In this document: positions 39,345 through 49,478 of the stretch, piece by piece
How positions within the stretch are numbered: position 1 is the stretch's first letter
How the letters are laid out: each line of letters starts with the position of its first letter
Assembly: GCF_000648235.2 (NCBI RefSeq)
Contig: NZ_AP017977.1
Location: 1,178,001-1,242,000 of the forward strand
DNA length: 64,000 nt
From: Neochlamydia sp. S13
GTDB taxonomy: Bacteria > Chlamydiota > Chlamydiia > Chlamydiales > Parachlamydiaceae
Reading direction: 5' to 3'
The notes under the pieces: model-generated
The model's database searches: none
What the model saw: only the letters and a program-made list of their open reading frames with translations
What the model was told of the DNA's origin: nothing
Made by a program: the position numbers and the translations under genes

Positions 39345-39759
39345 AGTCAACTGTTCTGTCCTGTCTGATGCAGTGCGGATTAATAGAAGTAATTTTTCTT
39401 ATGGTCTCATTATCTACATTGATGGATATCCCAGCAAGAGTAGAATTACTTATACTTTAAAAACTCTTCTAGGAAAACTCTTAAAAGTTCGCCTCTTAAA
39501 GCCCCCTGAATACCACTTAGCATGAAGGAAACAAAGTTTAAAGGAACTTTCAGGGCCTTAATGTACAAAAATGAATTATTCCTAGCAGTTTATAAACGCT
39601 CTTGAGACCAGCATGTCATCAATAAAAGCTATTGATATCAGGAAATTATAAGGGTTTTCATTCGCCAAATTTTAAATTTAATAGATTGCTTAATAAAACA
39701 TAAGCTTACTGCCGCTTGTAATCTCTCCTCTAAAGCTTTTATATTTGGCTAAATAAGCT
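39345..39759. other. Intergenic region, nothing recognised
   Basis: About 415 bases between the AI-2E and RlmI-type genes, both on the minus strand. No open frame or hairpin terminator is clear. Confidence 0.35.
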
Positions 39760-40926
39760 TTATTCTACATATAGCCATAGGCTTTTTAGATAATCCCCTT
39801 CTGGATGATAAATATTAAGAGGATGATCGATCCCTAAGCGGTGTCTGCCAATAATACGCACTTGGCGCCTAGCTTCAACTGCCGCTTGAAAAACAACTTT
39901 TTGAAAGAGCTGATCGTTAACATAATAGGAACACGATGATGTTAACAATAAGCTTTGAGAAGGCATTTTTTGTAAGGCTATACGATTGATATCTTTATAC
40001 CCTCTGCAAGCGGGAATGATATCTTTGCGATGTTTGGCAAAGGCGGGAGGATCCAAGATAATCAAATTGTAATCCAACGAGGACTCTCTTAAAAATTGAA
40101 AAACGTCTTTAGGATAAAAGTGCATGCAAGAAGAAACACCATTCAACTCTGCATTCTTGTGGGCAAGGTTTAAAGCTACCTTAGAAATATCGACAGAATC
40201 TACTTGAGTAGCTCCGCCTGCAGCTGCATAGATACTAAATCCACCCGTATAAGCAAAACAATTTAAAACACGTTTATCTTTGGACAGGTTCTTAACCTGT
40301 GCACGCATCTCACGATGATCTAAAAAAAAGCCTGTTTTTTGCCCTTGCACAGGATTGACTAAGAATTTTATTCCATTCTCGAGAATGCTTACTTCCTCTT
40401 CTAATTTTCCATACAGCAACTGCTCTGTGGCTTTCATACCCTCTTCTTTTCGAGAAAGCAGTAAAGATTTTTCATAAATAAATGTGGGTTGAAAGGTCTC
40501 TATAAGATAATCCAATAAGTAAGGCTTAAGATTTTCCATTCCTAAAGTCGATATCTGCACCACAAACCCTTTCTCATACCGATCGATGATGAGTCCTGGT
40601 AGAAAATCACCTTCACCATTGATTAAACGATAGGCCGTGGTGTCAGAAGAGAAAAACTTGGTGCGCAGGGCGGTAGCTAATTCTAAATTATTTTTAAAAG
40701 CTTCTAAAGGAGGCTGGCTTCCAAAAGAGAGCATCCGCCCAAAAATTTTTGCTTTTGAATTGAAATAAGCACTGCCTAGTAAATCACCATGATGGGAATA
40801 AAGAGGAAGAATCTCTCCACATAAATTTTGAGGCAGATGAGCGACAGCTCCTGAAAAAATCCACGGATGGCGATTTAAAATAGCTTTTTCTTTACCGACT
40901 TTCAACGTAACTTTTTTAACGAGCAT
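39760..40926 (-). CDS. rlmI: 23S rRNA cytosine methyltransferase, RlmI type
   Basis: 388 residues. The N-terminal PUA domain is seen as RHPWIFSGAVAHLPQN. The Rossmann methyltransferase domain carries motif I VLNCFAYTGGFSIYAAAGGA, motif IV LDPPAFAKHRKDI and motif VI LLTSSCSYYV with the conserved cysteine. It is the size of E. coli RlmI (396), which methylates C1962 of 23S rRNA. The related RlmI-like family is broad, so the exact position is inferred. It may be co-transcribed with the DUF423 gene 25 bases upstream. Confidence 0.87.
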   Translation of the reverse strand: MLVKKVTLKVGKEKAILNRHPWIFSGAVAHLPQNLCGEILPLYSHHGDLLGSAYFNSKAKIFGRMLSFGSQPPLEAFKNNLELATALRTKFFSSDTTAYRLINGEGDFLPGLIIDRYEKGFVVQISTLGMENLKPYLLDYLIETFQPTFIYEKSLLLSRKEEGMKATEQLLYGKLEEEVSILENGIKFLVNPVQGQKTGFFLDHREMRAQVKNLSKDKRVLNCFAYTGGFSIYAAAGGATQVDSVDISKVALNLAHKNAELNGVSSCMHFYPKDVFQFLRESSLDYNLIILDPPAFAKHRKDIIPACRGYKDINRIALQKMPSQSLLLTSSCSYYVNDQLFQKVVFQAAVEARRQVRIIGRHRLGIDHPLNIYHPEGDYLKSLWLYVE

Positions 40927-40951
40927 AAATTAAACTACTAAGGAGAGAGGA

Positions 40952-41326
40952 TTAACTTTTTAAAGGTGCATAACAGACACAAAACCAGGCTATAATCCAA
41001 ACTAGGCCGCCGAGAGGAGTTATCCGCCCTGCTAATGCATTGCCGGATAAAGCCATATAATACAAACTTCCAGAAAATACAATAATGCCGGCCGTAAATA
41101 ACCAACCAGCCGTTTCTAGTAAAATCCCGGAAAGATGCTGAGGCGCTAAGGCTAATAGAATTAATCCTAAAGCATGGTACATTTGGTAACGAACACCTAC
41201 TTCAAAAGTAACCAGCCTTTCTTTAGAAACTTTCTGCTTTAAAGCATGAGCCCCAAAAGCACCTAAAATGACTGCAGTCATTGCAAAAAATGCACCTATA
41301 GAAAAGAATAAATAAGAAAATGTCAT
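40952..41326 (-). CDS. DUF423 small membrane protein (YgdD/YwdK-like)
   Basis: A 124-residue protein with four membrane helices and the DUF423 hallmark ILGAFGAHALKQKVSKERL near the N-terminus, followed by VGVRYQMYHALGLILLAL and ITPLGGLVWIIAW. The family is widespread and has no assigned function. Full length for the family. It precedes rlmI by 25 bases and probably shares its transcript. Confidence 0.9.
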   Translation of the reverse strand: MTFSYLFFSIGAFFAMTAVILGAFGAHALKQKVSKERLVTFEVGVRYQMYHALGLILLALAPQHLSGILLETAGWLFTAGIIVFSGSLYYMALSGNALAGRITPLGGLVWIIAWFCVCYAPLKS

Positions 41327-41840
41327 ATTATAAAGGCTCCAAACAAAAAGAGCTTAGCTTGGATGGCTACTAAATATCAATCGGATTTAGATAACTTTTT
41401 CAACTTAGCTTTTATCTCTGCTAAAAGCCCTTTAAATATCTTTTAAGAGATATATTTTGATAGGCGCCTATTAAAAATACTCCAGTAATTTTTTTACTGG
41501 ACAGTAGTTATTCTGTACTGTTGGAATAAAGATAATAGGGCTTGCAGAGGGAATGGAACGCCTACCCTCGAAAAAAGTTCTTTGAAGCCTGGGCGCTGTT
41601 CTTAAGAAAAGGGTTGGCTTCCAAGGTTTACTTCCCTTGCTAGAGTATACCTACAGAGCCTATTTGAGCTGTGCTAACAAAGACTTTAAAATTTTAGAAC
41701 AAACTTTGAAGAAATAGGAAACAATTATTATTAATATTTTTTCCTAGGAAACTATGAAAGCAGCAGGGCGAAATCTCTAAGGGGAAAAATTTAAGCCTCC
41801 TTTCATAGGCAAAAACTTACCCATCTCACTTACTTTTTTG
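41327..41840. other. Intergenic region, nothing recognised
   Basis: About 510 bases downstream of lpd. A small T-loop hairpin (CCAGTAA/TTACTGG, 41482-41500) is the only structure seen and is not a convincing terminator. Confidence 0.35.
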
Positions 41841-43232
41841 CTAATGCATCGCATACCCTAACGCATCCATGGCAGCTTCCTTGATAGCCTCTGTTAAAGT
41901 AGGATGGGAATGAGGCAAGCGAGCAATATCTTCCAAGGTAACGTTCTTTTGGATAGCAAGAGCTCCTTCTTCAATCATTTCTGAGGCATGCGAGCCTAAT
42001 ATGTGCAACCCAACCACCCTTTCCGATTTCTTATCGCCAATGATCTTTACTATTCCTTCACTCTCGCCCATGCAGCGTGCTCTAGCGTTTCCTTTAAAAA
42101 AGGCAGTACCTACCATTACCTCTAATCCAGCTTCTCGTGCTTCAGGCTCATTAAGCCCTACAGCCGCAGCTTCGGGATGAGTATAAACCACCTGAGGAAG
42201 AGCCATATAATTAACATAGGCTGCCTTTCCAGCTATGATCTCAGCAACCGCCATGCCTTCATCTGAAGCCTTATGAGCTAGCATAGGGCCATCCACAATG
42301 TCACCAATGGCAAAAATATGCGGTAGGCTGGTCCTGAAAAAATTATCAATATTTAATGTTCCTCTGCTTGATTTTTTTATACCCATTTGCTCTAAGCCGA
42401 GTCCTTCTGTATGAGGCTTTCTTCCCACAGCTACTAGCAAGAGATCGGTATGTAAATTTTTCCTTTCGCCTCCCTCTTCAAATTCAATAGTTACTCCTTC
42501 TCTTTCATATTTTGCGGATTGGAGTTGAGCCGAAAGATGAAATTTTATTCCTTGTTGTTTTAATCCCCTTAACAAAAGTTTTCTAATCGTCGGATCCATA
42601 GCTAGGCATATTTCTTCTGCCCTTTCAATGATATGAACTTGAGTACCTAGGCGGCGATAAATTGAGGCCATCTCCACTCCAATCGCCCCTGCACCAATTA
42701 CGGCCATTTGTTTGGGCACTTTTTCCAAGCTCAAGGCTCCCGTAGAAGAGATAATTTTCTTTTCATCAAAAGCTAAGAAAGGCAATGCTACGGCTTCTGA
42801 TCCTGTGGCTAGAATAAAATAGTTACCTTTTATCTTCTCTATGCGGCCATTATCTGTTACTTCAACCAAATGGGGATCCACAAATTTGGCTGTACCTCTG
42901 ATGCTTTCCACCTTATTTTTTTTAAATAGGCTCGTTATCCCCTCTGTAAGGCTAAATACAACCTTTGCTTTACGTTGCATCATCGTTTCAAAATTAACTT
43001 TTATTTCATTATATTCTATTCCTAGGCCTTTACTCTCTTTTTCAAGCCATTCCCAATATCTTGTAGACTGTAGTAAGGTTTTAGAAGGAATACAGCCCAC
43101 ATTTAAACAAGTACCTCCTAGCGTTTGGGCCTTTTCTATACAGGCTACCTTCATTCCTAATTGAGCTGCACGTATGGCTGCCACGTAACCGCCTGGTCCA
43201 GCCCCTATTACTACTACATCGAATTGTTTCAT
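41841..43232 (-). CDS. lpdA: Dihydrolipoyl dehydrogenase (E3)
   Basis: The flavoprotein that re-oxidises dihydrolipoyl groups in 2-oxo acid dehydrogenase complexes. At 463 residues it is complete: FAD motif VIGAGPGGYVAAIRAAQLG, redox cysteines in GGTCLNVGCIPSK, NAD motif AVIGAGAIGVEMASIYRRLG, second FAD motif HIFAIGDIVDGPMLAHKA, and the catalytic His-Glu in PHSHPTLTEAIKEA. It follows the E2 gene 240 bases downstream on the same strand, but no E1 gene is present in the window. Confidence 0.96.
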   Translation of the reverse strand: MKQFDVVVIGAGPGGYVAAIRAAQLGMKVACIEKAQTLGGTCLNVGCIPSKTLLQSTRYWEWLEKESKGLGIEYNEIKVNFETMMQRKAKVVFSLTEGITSLFKKNKVESIRGTAKFVDPHLVEVTDNGRIEKIKGNYFILATGSEAVALPFLAFDEKKIISSTGALSLEKVPKQMAVIGAGAIGVEMASIYRRLGTQVHIIERAEEICLAMDPTIRKLLLRGLKQQGIKFHLSAQLQSAKYEREGVTIEFEEGGERKNLHTDLLLVAVGRKPHTEGLGLEQMGIKKSSRGTLNIDNFFRTSLPHIFAIGDIVDGPMLAHKASDEGMAVAEIIAGKAAYVNYMALPQVVYTHPEAAAVGLNEPEAREAGLEVMVGTAFFKGNARARCMGESEGIVKIIGDKKSERVVGLHILGSHASEMIEEGALAIQKNVTLEDIARLPHSHPTLTEAIKEAAMDALGYAMH

Positions 43233-43475
43233 GCCAGCCGCCTGTTTTTTTTCTTTTACTTTTATTTCAATAATGGACTTTTTTGCAATAAAAAGGGCCT
43301 TATCAGGAAAAGCAGCAGTTGCTAGCTTGCCTGCTAAATCTCCGCCAATTTTTATTGGTTGCTTTTATAGCTCTTCTACTGTTTTAGTAGAGATCTAATG
43401 AGAGTTTTACAAAAGCTACCAATCCTTTACCCTTAATCCTTCCTTACTCTCTCTTTAAAATCCTAAATTATTTGC

Positions 43476-44609
43476 TTATAGCCCAAGGAGCATAACCGCA
43501 GGGCATTCTAAAATACCTTTTAAATAAGCTAGGAAAGCGGCAGCTTCTTTACGTCTAACAAAGCGAGAATCGTAGCTTAAAGCTAAATACATGATAGGTC
43601 GGATGGTAATTTGATCGGCAACAACAATAGGACGTTTAATAATATTATGTAGGGCTAAAATAGCTCTTTGGTTACCGGTAAGAAGAGGAGTAGAAAGCAT
43701 AGAATCATAAAGGCCAGCATCAGTGATGGCAAAGCTGCCTGTATGAAGGTCTCCTACAGAAAGAGAGCCTTCATAAGCCTGATGGGTAAGTTTTTCGATA
43801 GTCCTTTCAATCTCTGCATAAGAAAGCTTATCGCTATGGCAAAGGAGTGGTACCACGACACCCTGCTCAGTTTCCACAGCTATACCCATTTCGTAAGAAG
43901 AGCCCTGAACGCTTTGCTCTTCTTTAAGGTACGAATGAATAGAGGGAAATTGAGGTAAAGCAGCCACGCAAGCTTTAACAAAGAAAGAGATTAAACCTAG
44001 CTCAATTTCATATTTTTTAATAAAAGATTTTTGGTATCTGTCACGTAGGTGGATAATCTGTGACAGATCTACTTCATTAAATATTGTCAGCATTGTGGCT
44101 GTATTTTCTACCTGGGCGACCTGAGAAACTGAGGCTTTTTGGGTAAAGTCCTTATTGCCATGCGATTGCTGCGGATGGAAAGACCAAGCAAGAGATTCCT
44201 GCTCAGAAAGAGAAGAAAGAGACCTTTTTTGACCTTCTTCTTTAAGCTCTTTAATAAAATCCTCTTTTAGGTAACGCATGCTTTTAGAAGATTCTTTAGA
44301 GTTTTCCACGGCAGCTTGTATAGAGGGTAAAAATTGCTGAGGTGGGAAACTAAGTTCTAAAGATTTGGTTGCAGCTTCAGTATCAATATATCCTAATACC
44401 TGACCGATGGTAACTTTATCGTGGAGTTGTATGTTAAAATGGATTATCCCCTTTTGAGGAGCATATACCATCTGATTGACTTTATCAGTCTCTAACTCAA
44501 GGATTTCATCCTCAATTCCTACATGTGAACCAGAGGGTCTAATGATACTAACTACAGTTGCTTCAAAAATAGACTCTCCCATTGAAGGAACTTTAAATTC
44601 AACTTTCAT
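43476..44609 (-). CDS. SucB-like 2-oxo acid dehydrogenase E2 with lost catalytic motif
   Basis: A 377-residue homologue of the succinyltransferase E2 component. The N-terminal lipoyl domain (VPSMGESIFEATVVSI, with the lipoylation lysine in ELETDKVNQ) is intact. The peripheral-subunit-binding domain that normally binds E3 is not recognisable in residues 85-170. The C-terminal catalytic fold is clear (TIFNEVDLSQIIHLRDRYQ, LSTPLLTGNQRAIL, MYLALSYDSRF), but the active-site HxxxDG, normally in SYDHR-VDG, is here SRFVRR, so catalytic His and Asp are missing. It is unlikely to be an active acyltransferase; a structural or scavenged lipoyl carrier is possible. The start is ATG 44609. Confidence 0.85.
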   Translation of the reverse strand: MKVEFKVPSMGESIFEATVVSIIRPSGSHVGIEDEILELETDKVNQMVYAPQKGIIHFNIQLHDKVTIGQVLGYIDTEAATKSLELSFPPQQFLPSIQAAVENSKESSKSMRYLKEDFIKELKEEGQKRSLSSLSEQESLAWSFHPQQSHGNKDFTQKASVSQVAQVENTATMLTIFNEVDLSQIIHLRDRYQKSFIKKYEIELGLISFFVKACVAALPQFPSIHSYLKEEQSVQGSSYEMGIAVETEQGVVVPLLCHSDKLSYAEIERTIEKLTHQAYEGSLSVGDLHTGSFAITDAGLYDSMLSTPLLTGNQRAILALHNIIKRPIVVADQITIRPIMYLALSYDSRFVRRKEAAAFLAYLKGILECPAVMLLGL

Positions 44610-45150
44610 TATTAATCTCATTCATTTTAAGGTTAGTCGCTAGTCTAAAATTATGAAGTTTTCTATCTAGAAAAATAAAATTAGCATGATGACAGTGTGT
44701 TTCATTTTATGCAAAACATAACCCTCTCTAACAGAAAATGCACTAATTATTTCATTCCTCTATTTGGCAAGGAAAGGGCGTTAAAAAAATCCTTAGCAAC
44801 AACTAAGGAGGAAAAATTATAACTATTGCTCTTTTTAGACTCCTCCGGCACTTTTTCTAGCCAATTTTAAAGCTTTTATTAAATTTTTTTAATTTTCTGT
44901 AACTTAAGAACTCTGATGAAGTCCTTCTAGACTATCGTTTCTCCCCTTCGCTAGCATTTTTAGCCTCATGCCTACAAAAATTTCCTTTGCCCTTCACCCA
45001 TGCTTTAATGATTGTTTCTAAAATAGAGGGTAAAGTTTCCTTTTTCTTTTAGTCATTTCCATTAAGACTTGCCTAACCAAATTGCTTTTAATGCTAGGAC
45101 TTTTAACCCATTTTTAATATTGCTAAATAAATTTTAAAGGAAAAAATTGA
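44610..45150. other. Non-coding region next to the transposon
   Basis: About 540 bases with no intact gene. Apart from a minus-strand terminator (44783-44809) I see no feature. It is the left flank into which the composite element inserted. Confidence 0.35.
44783..44809 (-). terminator. Minus-strand intrinsic terminator
   Basis: On the minus strand TCCTTAG-TTGTTG-CTAAGGA forms a perfect seven-base stem, immediately followed by TTTTTTT. No minus-strand gene now lies directly upstream except those of the composite transposon, so it may be a relic of an older gene or may insulate the E2-E3 genes. Confidence 0.6.
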
Positions 45151-45160
45151 TGATTTAGGG

Positions 45161-45545
45161 GGCCTTGTTGCGTAAATGATCTAATAGCTACTCTAAAGAT
45201 ATATCACATAAGTTAGCACCCATTGCCTTGGACATTCCAAGTTTTATCATCTTATTCATAACTAAGGAGTTGGCATATAATTCTGTTTGTTGATAGGCTA
45301 ATTTCCTAGAGGGAAAGTCTCCTCCAAAGCTTCTTATAAAGCGGTACATCGCCGTTTCGGAAAGCAATCTTCTGTGATAGCCGCAAAGCTTCTTCCAGAG
45401 CTGCCTGGCCTCCTCATCTTCTCCAAAGCCTTGAATGATTTTTAAAGCATCATTTCTTTTTTATCCAGGGCTTGTCTGCCTCTTGGCTTAGCGTTCTTCC
45501 TCTTCTGGGAGGTACCAAAGGATCTATACCCGCACATAAGATGAT
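45161..45545 (-). mobile_element. Truncated IS5-family (IS903-type) element, left arm
   Basis: The last ~385 bases of the element found in full at 49479-50413, on the opposite strand. It keeps the outer terminal repeat and a broken C-terminal transposase (for example the equivalent of CGYHRRSLAETAMYRF, then FGGDFPSRKLAYQQ). The inner end stops at 45543-45545, where LRR sequence begins abruptly, so the other half was lost by deletion. Confidence 0.8.
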
Positions 45546-45660
45546 AGGAAGAATGGTAAGCAGGTTGCCACTTAAGTGGAGCTTTTGCAGCTTGGATATC
45601 TGCCCGATTTTTGCTGGCAGAATGGAGAGCTGGTTTTGATTTAAGTGCGGATTACTTGTT
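45546..45660 (-). pseudogene. Fragment of an LRR gene
   Basis: About one and a half 23-residue repeats can be read on the minus strand (NQNQLSILPAKIGQISKLQ) directly abutting the truncated IS. No start or cap belongs to it. It is separated from the next LRR pseudogene by about 70 bases. Confidence 0.65.
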
Positions 45661-45732
45661 TAAAGATAAGATGGCTAAAAGTTATTTATTTCATTTTAGC
45701 TCACCCCAATTTAAAAAGTACTTATGGCCACT

Positions 45733-46926
45733 CTACAATTGAAAACGCTGCCTTATTTTTTCTGGAATATCTTTCAAAGGATTTTCCGCTAATTCAAGCT
45801 CGGTAAGCTGAGGCAGCTGCCCGATTTCTGCAGGTAGACTGGTGAGCTGGTTTTGATTTAAGTAAAGCTCTTGCAGTTCAGACAGCTGCCCGATTTCTGC
45901 AGGGCTGGTTTTGATTTAAGTCAAGCCATGCCAACTCAGACAGCTGCCCAATTTCTGCAGGCAGACTGGTAAGGTGGTTTTGATTTAAGTCAAGCGCTTC
46001 CAACTGAGACAGCCGCCCGATTTCTGCGGGCAGGGCGGTGAGTTGGTTTTGATTTAAGCAAAGATATTGCAGCTGAGGCAATTGACCTATTTCTGCAGGC
46101 AGGCTGGTGAGCTGGTTTTGATTTAAGTAAAGCGTTTGCAGCTCAGTCAGCTGCCCGATTTCTGTAGGAAGGCTGGTGAGCTGGTTTTGGCTTAAATCAA
46201 GCCCTTGCAGCTGAGACAATTGCCCGATTTCTACAGGCAGAGCGGTGAGCTGGTTTTGATTTAATTCAAGCGTTTGCAGCTGAGACAGCTGCCTGATTTC
46301 TGCAGGCAGGCTGGTGAGCTGGTTTTGGTTTAAGTCAAGCGCTTGCAGCTTAGATAACTGGCATATTTCTAGGGGCAAATAAGTCAAGCCTACTCCAGAT
46401 AAATCTAAAATCGTGATGTTTTTACAATTTTCTTCAATCCAATTTCTAAGAAGCTCCCCTTTTTCCTCTAAAGACAAGTGCTTAATTTCTTCTCGGCTCA
46501 AGTATTCTTCCCCACCAGGAAGTTTTTTCCAAAGTAAAAGGCGATTAATATTTAAGAGATAAGAAGAGTAATTAGCCAGCGTTAAGCCTCTTTTTTCTTC
46601 TGTTTTCTCTTTAGATTCTAAAGGAGAAATAGATTTAGCTAAGGTAAAAACTTGTTTAAAAGATAGATAGACTTTTTCAGTAGAGGTAGGTACATGATTG
46701 AGTTGATAAACTCTAGCTAACATAAGAGTTTGCTGGGTAGTGGCATCTCCCTTGAGGAAATGAAGCTGGGCTATTTTTTATAAAGAGAAGGCATCACTTC
46801 AGAAGCCAGCAGATGATGCCATCTTTTACAGACGCTAAATAAGGGAGGAACTATGCAAGCCTCTAAGATAGGGAGTAGAAATTCATTCGGCAAGCTTTCA
46901 ATAGAGGCCGAAGAGATAGGATGCAT
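45733..46926 (-). pseudogene. F-box-LRR gene with frameshift and internal deletion
   Basis: The original gene runs from ATG 46926 (SSASIESLPNEFLLPIL, KRWHHLLASEVMPSLY) to the cap ENPLKDIPEKIRQRFQL at 45733. Near 46775 one base is missing compared with the intact sister gene, so the F-box is cut from the rest. A frame of 281 codons (45878-46723) still covers the linker and nine or so LRRs. Around 45903 part of a repeat is deleted, shifting the frame again. The gene is closely related to the intact 563-codon gene next to it. Confidence 0.85.
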
Positions 46927-46953
46927 TTTATTTCCTTGGGTAGTAATTTAGTG

Positions 46954-47077
46954 ATTTAAATTTTATATTTTTTATCATCGACATATACTTAAAAAAGAGT
47001 AATCAATGGTTTGAGCAAGAGTAGAAAATTTGCTTAAGTTTGCTGCTACAATTTTCTTAAAATTAGCCCAGAATGTC
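46954..47077 (-). mobile_element. IS630-family 3' remnant
   Basis: 124 bases on the minus strand match the last part of the IS630 element at 32073-32988 (from FWANFKKIV to the terminal repeat ATTTAAATTTTAT). It lies between the two LRR genes of the composite element. Only the transposase end is left. Confidence 0.8.
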
Positions 47078-47116
47078 GTTTTAGCCCCTCCCAATTTAAA
47101 AGTACTTTTGGCCATT

Positions 47117-48808
47117 CTACAATTGAAAACGCTGCCTTATTTTTTCTGCAATATCTTTCAAAGGATTTTCCGCTAATTTAAGTATGATAAGCTGAGACAA
47201 TTGCCCAATTTCTCCAGGCAGACTGGTGAGCTGGTTTTGATTTAAGTAAAGCCATTGTAGCTCAGACAATTGTCCGATTTCTGCAGGAAGGTTGGTGAGC
47301 TGGTTTTGATTTAAGTTAAGCCTTCGCAGCCGAGACATTTTCCCGATTTCTCCAGGCAGGCTGGTGAGCTGGTTTTGATTTAAGTAAAGCCATTGCAGCT
47401 GAGACAGCTGCCCGATTTCTGCAGGCAGACTGGTGAGCTGGTTTTGATTTAAGTAAAGCCATTGCAGCTGAGACAGCTGCCCGATTTCTGCAAGAAGGTG
47501 GGTGAGTTGGTTTTGATTTAAGGAAAGCGTTCGCAGCTGAGACAGCTGCCCGATTTCTATAGGCAGGCTGGTGAGCTGGTTTTGGCTTAAGTAAAGCTCT
47601 TGCAGTTGAGACAGCTGCCCGATTTCTATAGGCAGACTGGTGAGCTGGTTTTGATTTAAGTAAAGCCATTGCAGCTGAGACAGCTGCCCGATTTCTACAG
47701 GAAGGTGGGTGAGTTGGTTTTGATTTAAGGAAAGCGTTCGCAGCTGAGACAGCTGCCCGATTTCTGTAGGCAGAGCGGTGAGCTGGTTTTGATTTAAGTA
47801 AAGTACTTGCAGCTGAGACAACCGCCCGATTTCTGCAGGCAGACTGGTGAGCTGGTTTTGATTTAAGCAAAGCACTCGTAATCGAGACAGCTGCCCGATT
47901 TCTGTAGGCAGACTGGTGAGCTGGTTTTGATTTAAGTCAAGCGTTTGCAGCTGAGACAGCTGCCCGATTTCTATAGGCAGGCTGGTGAGCTGGTTTTGAT
48001 TTAAGAAAAGATCTTGCAGCTGAGACAGCTGCCCGATTTCTATAGGCAGGCTGGTGAGCTGGTTTCGATTTAATTCAAGCGTTTGCAGCTGAGACAGCTG
48101 CCCGATTTCTACAGGAAGGCTGGTGAGCTGGTTTTGATTTAAGGAAAGATCTTGCAGCTCAGACAGCTGCCCGATTTCTGTAGGCAGACTGGTGAGTTGG
48201 TTTTGGCTTGAATTAAGCTCTTGCAGCTGAGACACCTGGCATATTTCTGGGGGTAAATAAGTCAAGCCTACTCCAGATAAATCTAAAATCGTGATGTTTT
48301 TACAATTTTCTTCAATCCAACCTCTAAGAAGCTCCCCTTGTTTTTCTAAAGGTAAATACTTGATTTTTTCTTGATTTAAGTATTCCCCTCTACCAGGAAG
48401 TTTTTTCCAAAGTAAAAGGCGATTAATATTGAGCAGATAAGAGGCATAGTTAGCCAGAGTAAAACACCTTTTTTCCTGGGTTTTCCATTTAAATTCTAGC
48501 TCCGCAGGAGCAAGGGATTTAGCTAGAGTAAAGGCCTCCTTGAAGATTGCCTTAGCTTTTTCTCCTTCAGAAAGCCTATCATCCAGCTTATAAATCCTAT
48601 CTAAAATAAAAGCCTGCTTGTTAATATCCCCTTGGGAAACATGTACTTTACCTATCTGTTTATAAAGAGAAGGCATCACTTCAGAACCCAGCAGATGATG
48701 CCATCTTTTACAGACGCTAAATAAGGAAGGAACTGCGCAAGCCTCTAAGATAGGGAGCAGCAATTCATTGGGCAAGCTTTCAATAGATGCCGAAGAGATA
48801 GGATGCAT
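47117..48808 (-). CDS. F-box and leucine-rich-repeat protein, LNQNQ sub-lineage
   Basis: 563 residues, intact. F-box-like at 5-50 (IESLPNELLLPILEACAVPS, VCKRWHHLLGSE), helical linker to about 175, then about 16 LRRs of a distinct type, [20 protein letters not shown], and the cap ENPLKDIAEKIRQRFQL. The repeats and F-box differ consistently from the array genes at 19.6-33 kb, so this is a second sub-lineage. By architecture it could be a substrate adaptor for host SCF ubiquitin ligases. A Shine-Dalgarno AAGGA precedes the ATG. It sits inside the composite transposon and is the unit's only intact cargo gene. Confidence 0.9.
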   Translation of the reverse strand: MHPISSASIESLPNELLLPILEACAVPSLFSVCKRWHHLLGSEVMPSLYKQIGKVHVSQGDINKQAFILDRIYKLDDRLSEGEKAKAIFKEAFTLAKSLAPAELEFKWKTQEKRCFTLANYASYLLNINRLLLWKKLPGRGEYLNQEKIKYLPLEKQGELLRGWIEENCKNITILDLSGVGLTYLPPEICQVSQLQELNSSQNQLTSLPTEIGQLSELQDLSLNQNQLTSLPVEIGQLSQLQTLELNRNQLTSLPIEIGQLSQLQDLFLNQNQLTSLPIEIGQLSQLQTLDLNQNQLTSLPTEIGQLSRLRVLCLNQNQLTSLPAEIGRLSQLQVLYLNQNQLTALPTEIGQLSQLRTLSLNQNQLTHLPVEIGQLSQLQWLYLNQNQLTSLPIEIGQLSQLQELYLSQNQLTSLPIEIGQLSQLRTLSLNQNQLTHLLAEIGQLSQLQWLYLNQNQLTSLPAEIGQLSQLQWLYLNQNQLTSLPGEIGKMSRLRRLNLNQNQLTNLPAEIGQLSELQWLYLNQNQLTSLPGEIGQLSQLIILKLAENPLKDIAEKIRQRFQL

Positions 48809-48859
48809 TTTATTTCCTTGGGTAGTGATGACTTTTCAGCATTTTATTTATTAGAGGCA

Positions 48860-49478
48860 ATATAAAAAAATTAAAAAAGTAAGTCAAACCAATTAGCATC
48901 CTTATCACCGGGGGGATCAGCTAACTTGTTAGGTAAAGAGCAAGCTACTATGCCTTGTAGGCGATAGCTAGATATAGAAGGTTTTTGCGCAGCTTTGGGC
49001 CGACCAGACGTAGTATGCTTTTGAGTTGCAATAAATCGAGGTTCTATAATTTGTATATATTTAAGTTTTTTTACAAACTTATCTAATTGGCGCTTAGCAT
49101 CGTTTGGACATGAAAACTCTTACTGCATGAGCTTAATAAAGGCTTCGGCTTCTTTTTCATTGTCCTTAAGGTAATGCTTGGCTAAAGTACGGCATTCTCT
49201 TGGATAGGCCACTTGGCTGAGGATGACTACCCATCCTTAGTTCAACGCCTGCATGGCAAGGGGTAGTCTTAAGAGCTCGATAGCCCTCTACTATCTCTAC
49301 CGTTTTGTCGTAAGGCGCTTCACATATGAGTTCTTTGGACTCTTTGATTTGCATGGGCACATGCGTGGCAAAAAAGCTTTGTTCTCTTTTAAAGACTTGT
49401 AAGGTAGTTTGCGTATAGAGAGCGCTATCCCCTACTATATAGCCCCCAACATGATTTAAAGCATTTTCGCCTTAAAGT
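48860..49478 (-). pseudogene. IS1634-like transposase remnant
   Basis: Read on the minus strand in changing frames, the region spells a transposase of the IS1634 type: GDSALYTQTTLQVFKREQ, VPMQIKESKELI, then RPKAAQKPSISSYRLQGIVA near the C-terminus. Several stops and shifts make it inactive. Its N-terminal half is missing, cut off where the IS5-type element begins at 49479. The family call rests on resemblance of these blocks only. Confidence 0.6.

Noticed and set aside
47316..47870. Minus-strand 184-codon frame with periodic KSKPAH…RNRAAVSAA repeats
   Set aside because: It is an alternative frame of the LRR gene at 47117-48808. With 69-bp repeats any frame without a stop in one unit remains open through all of them.
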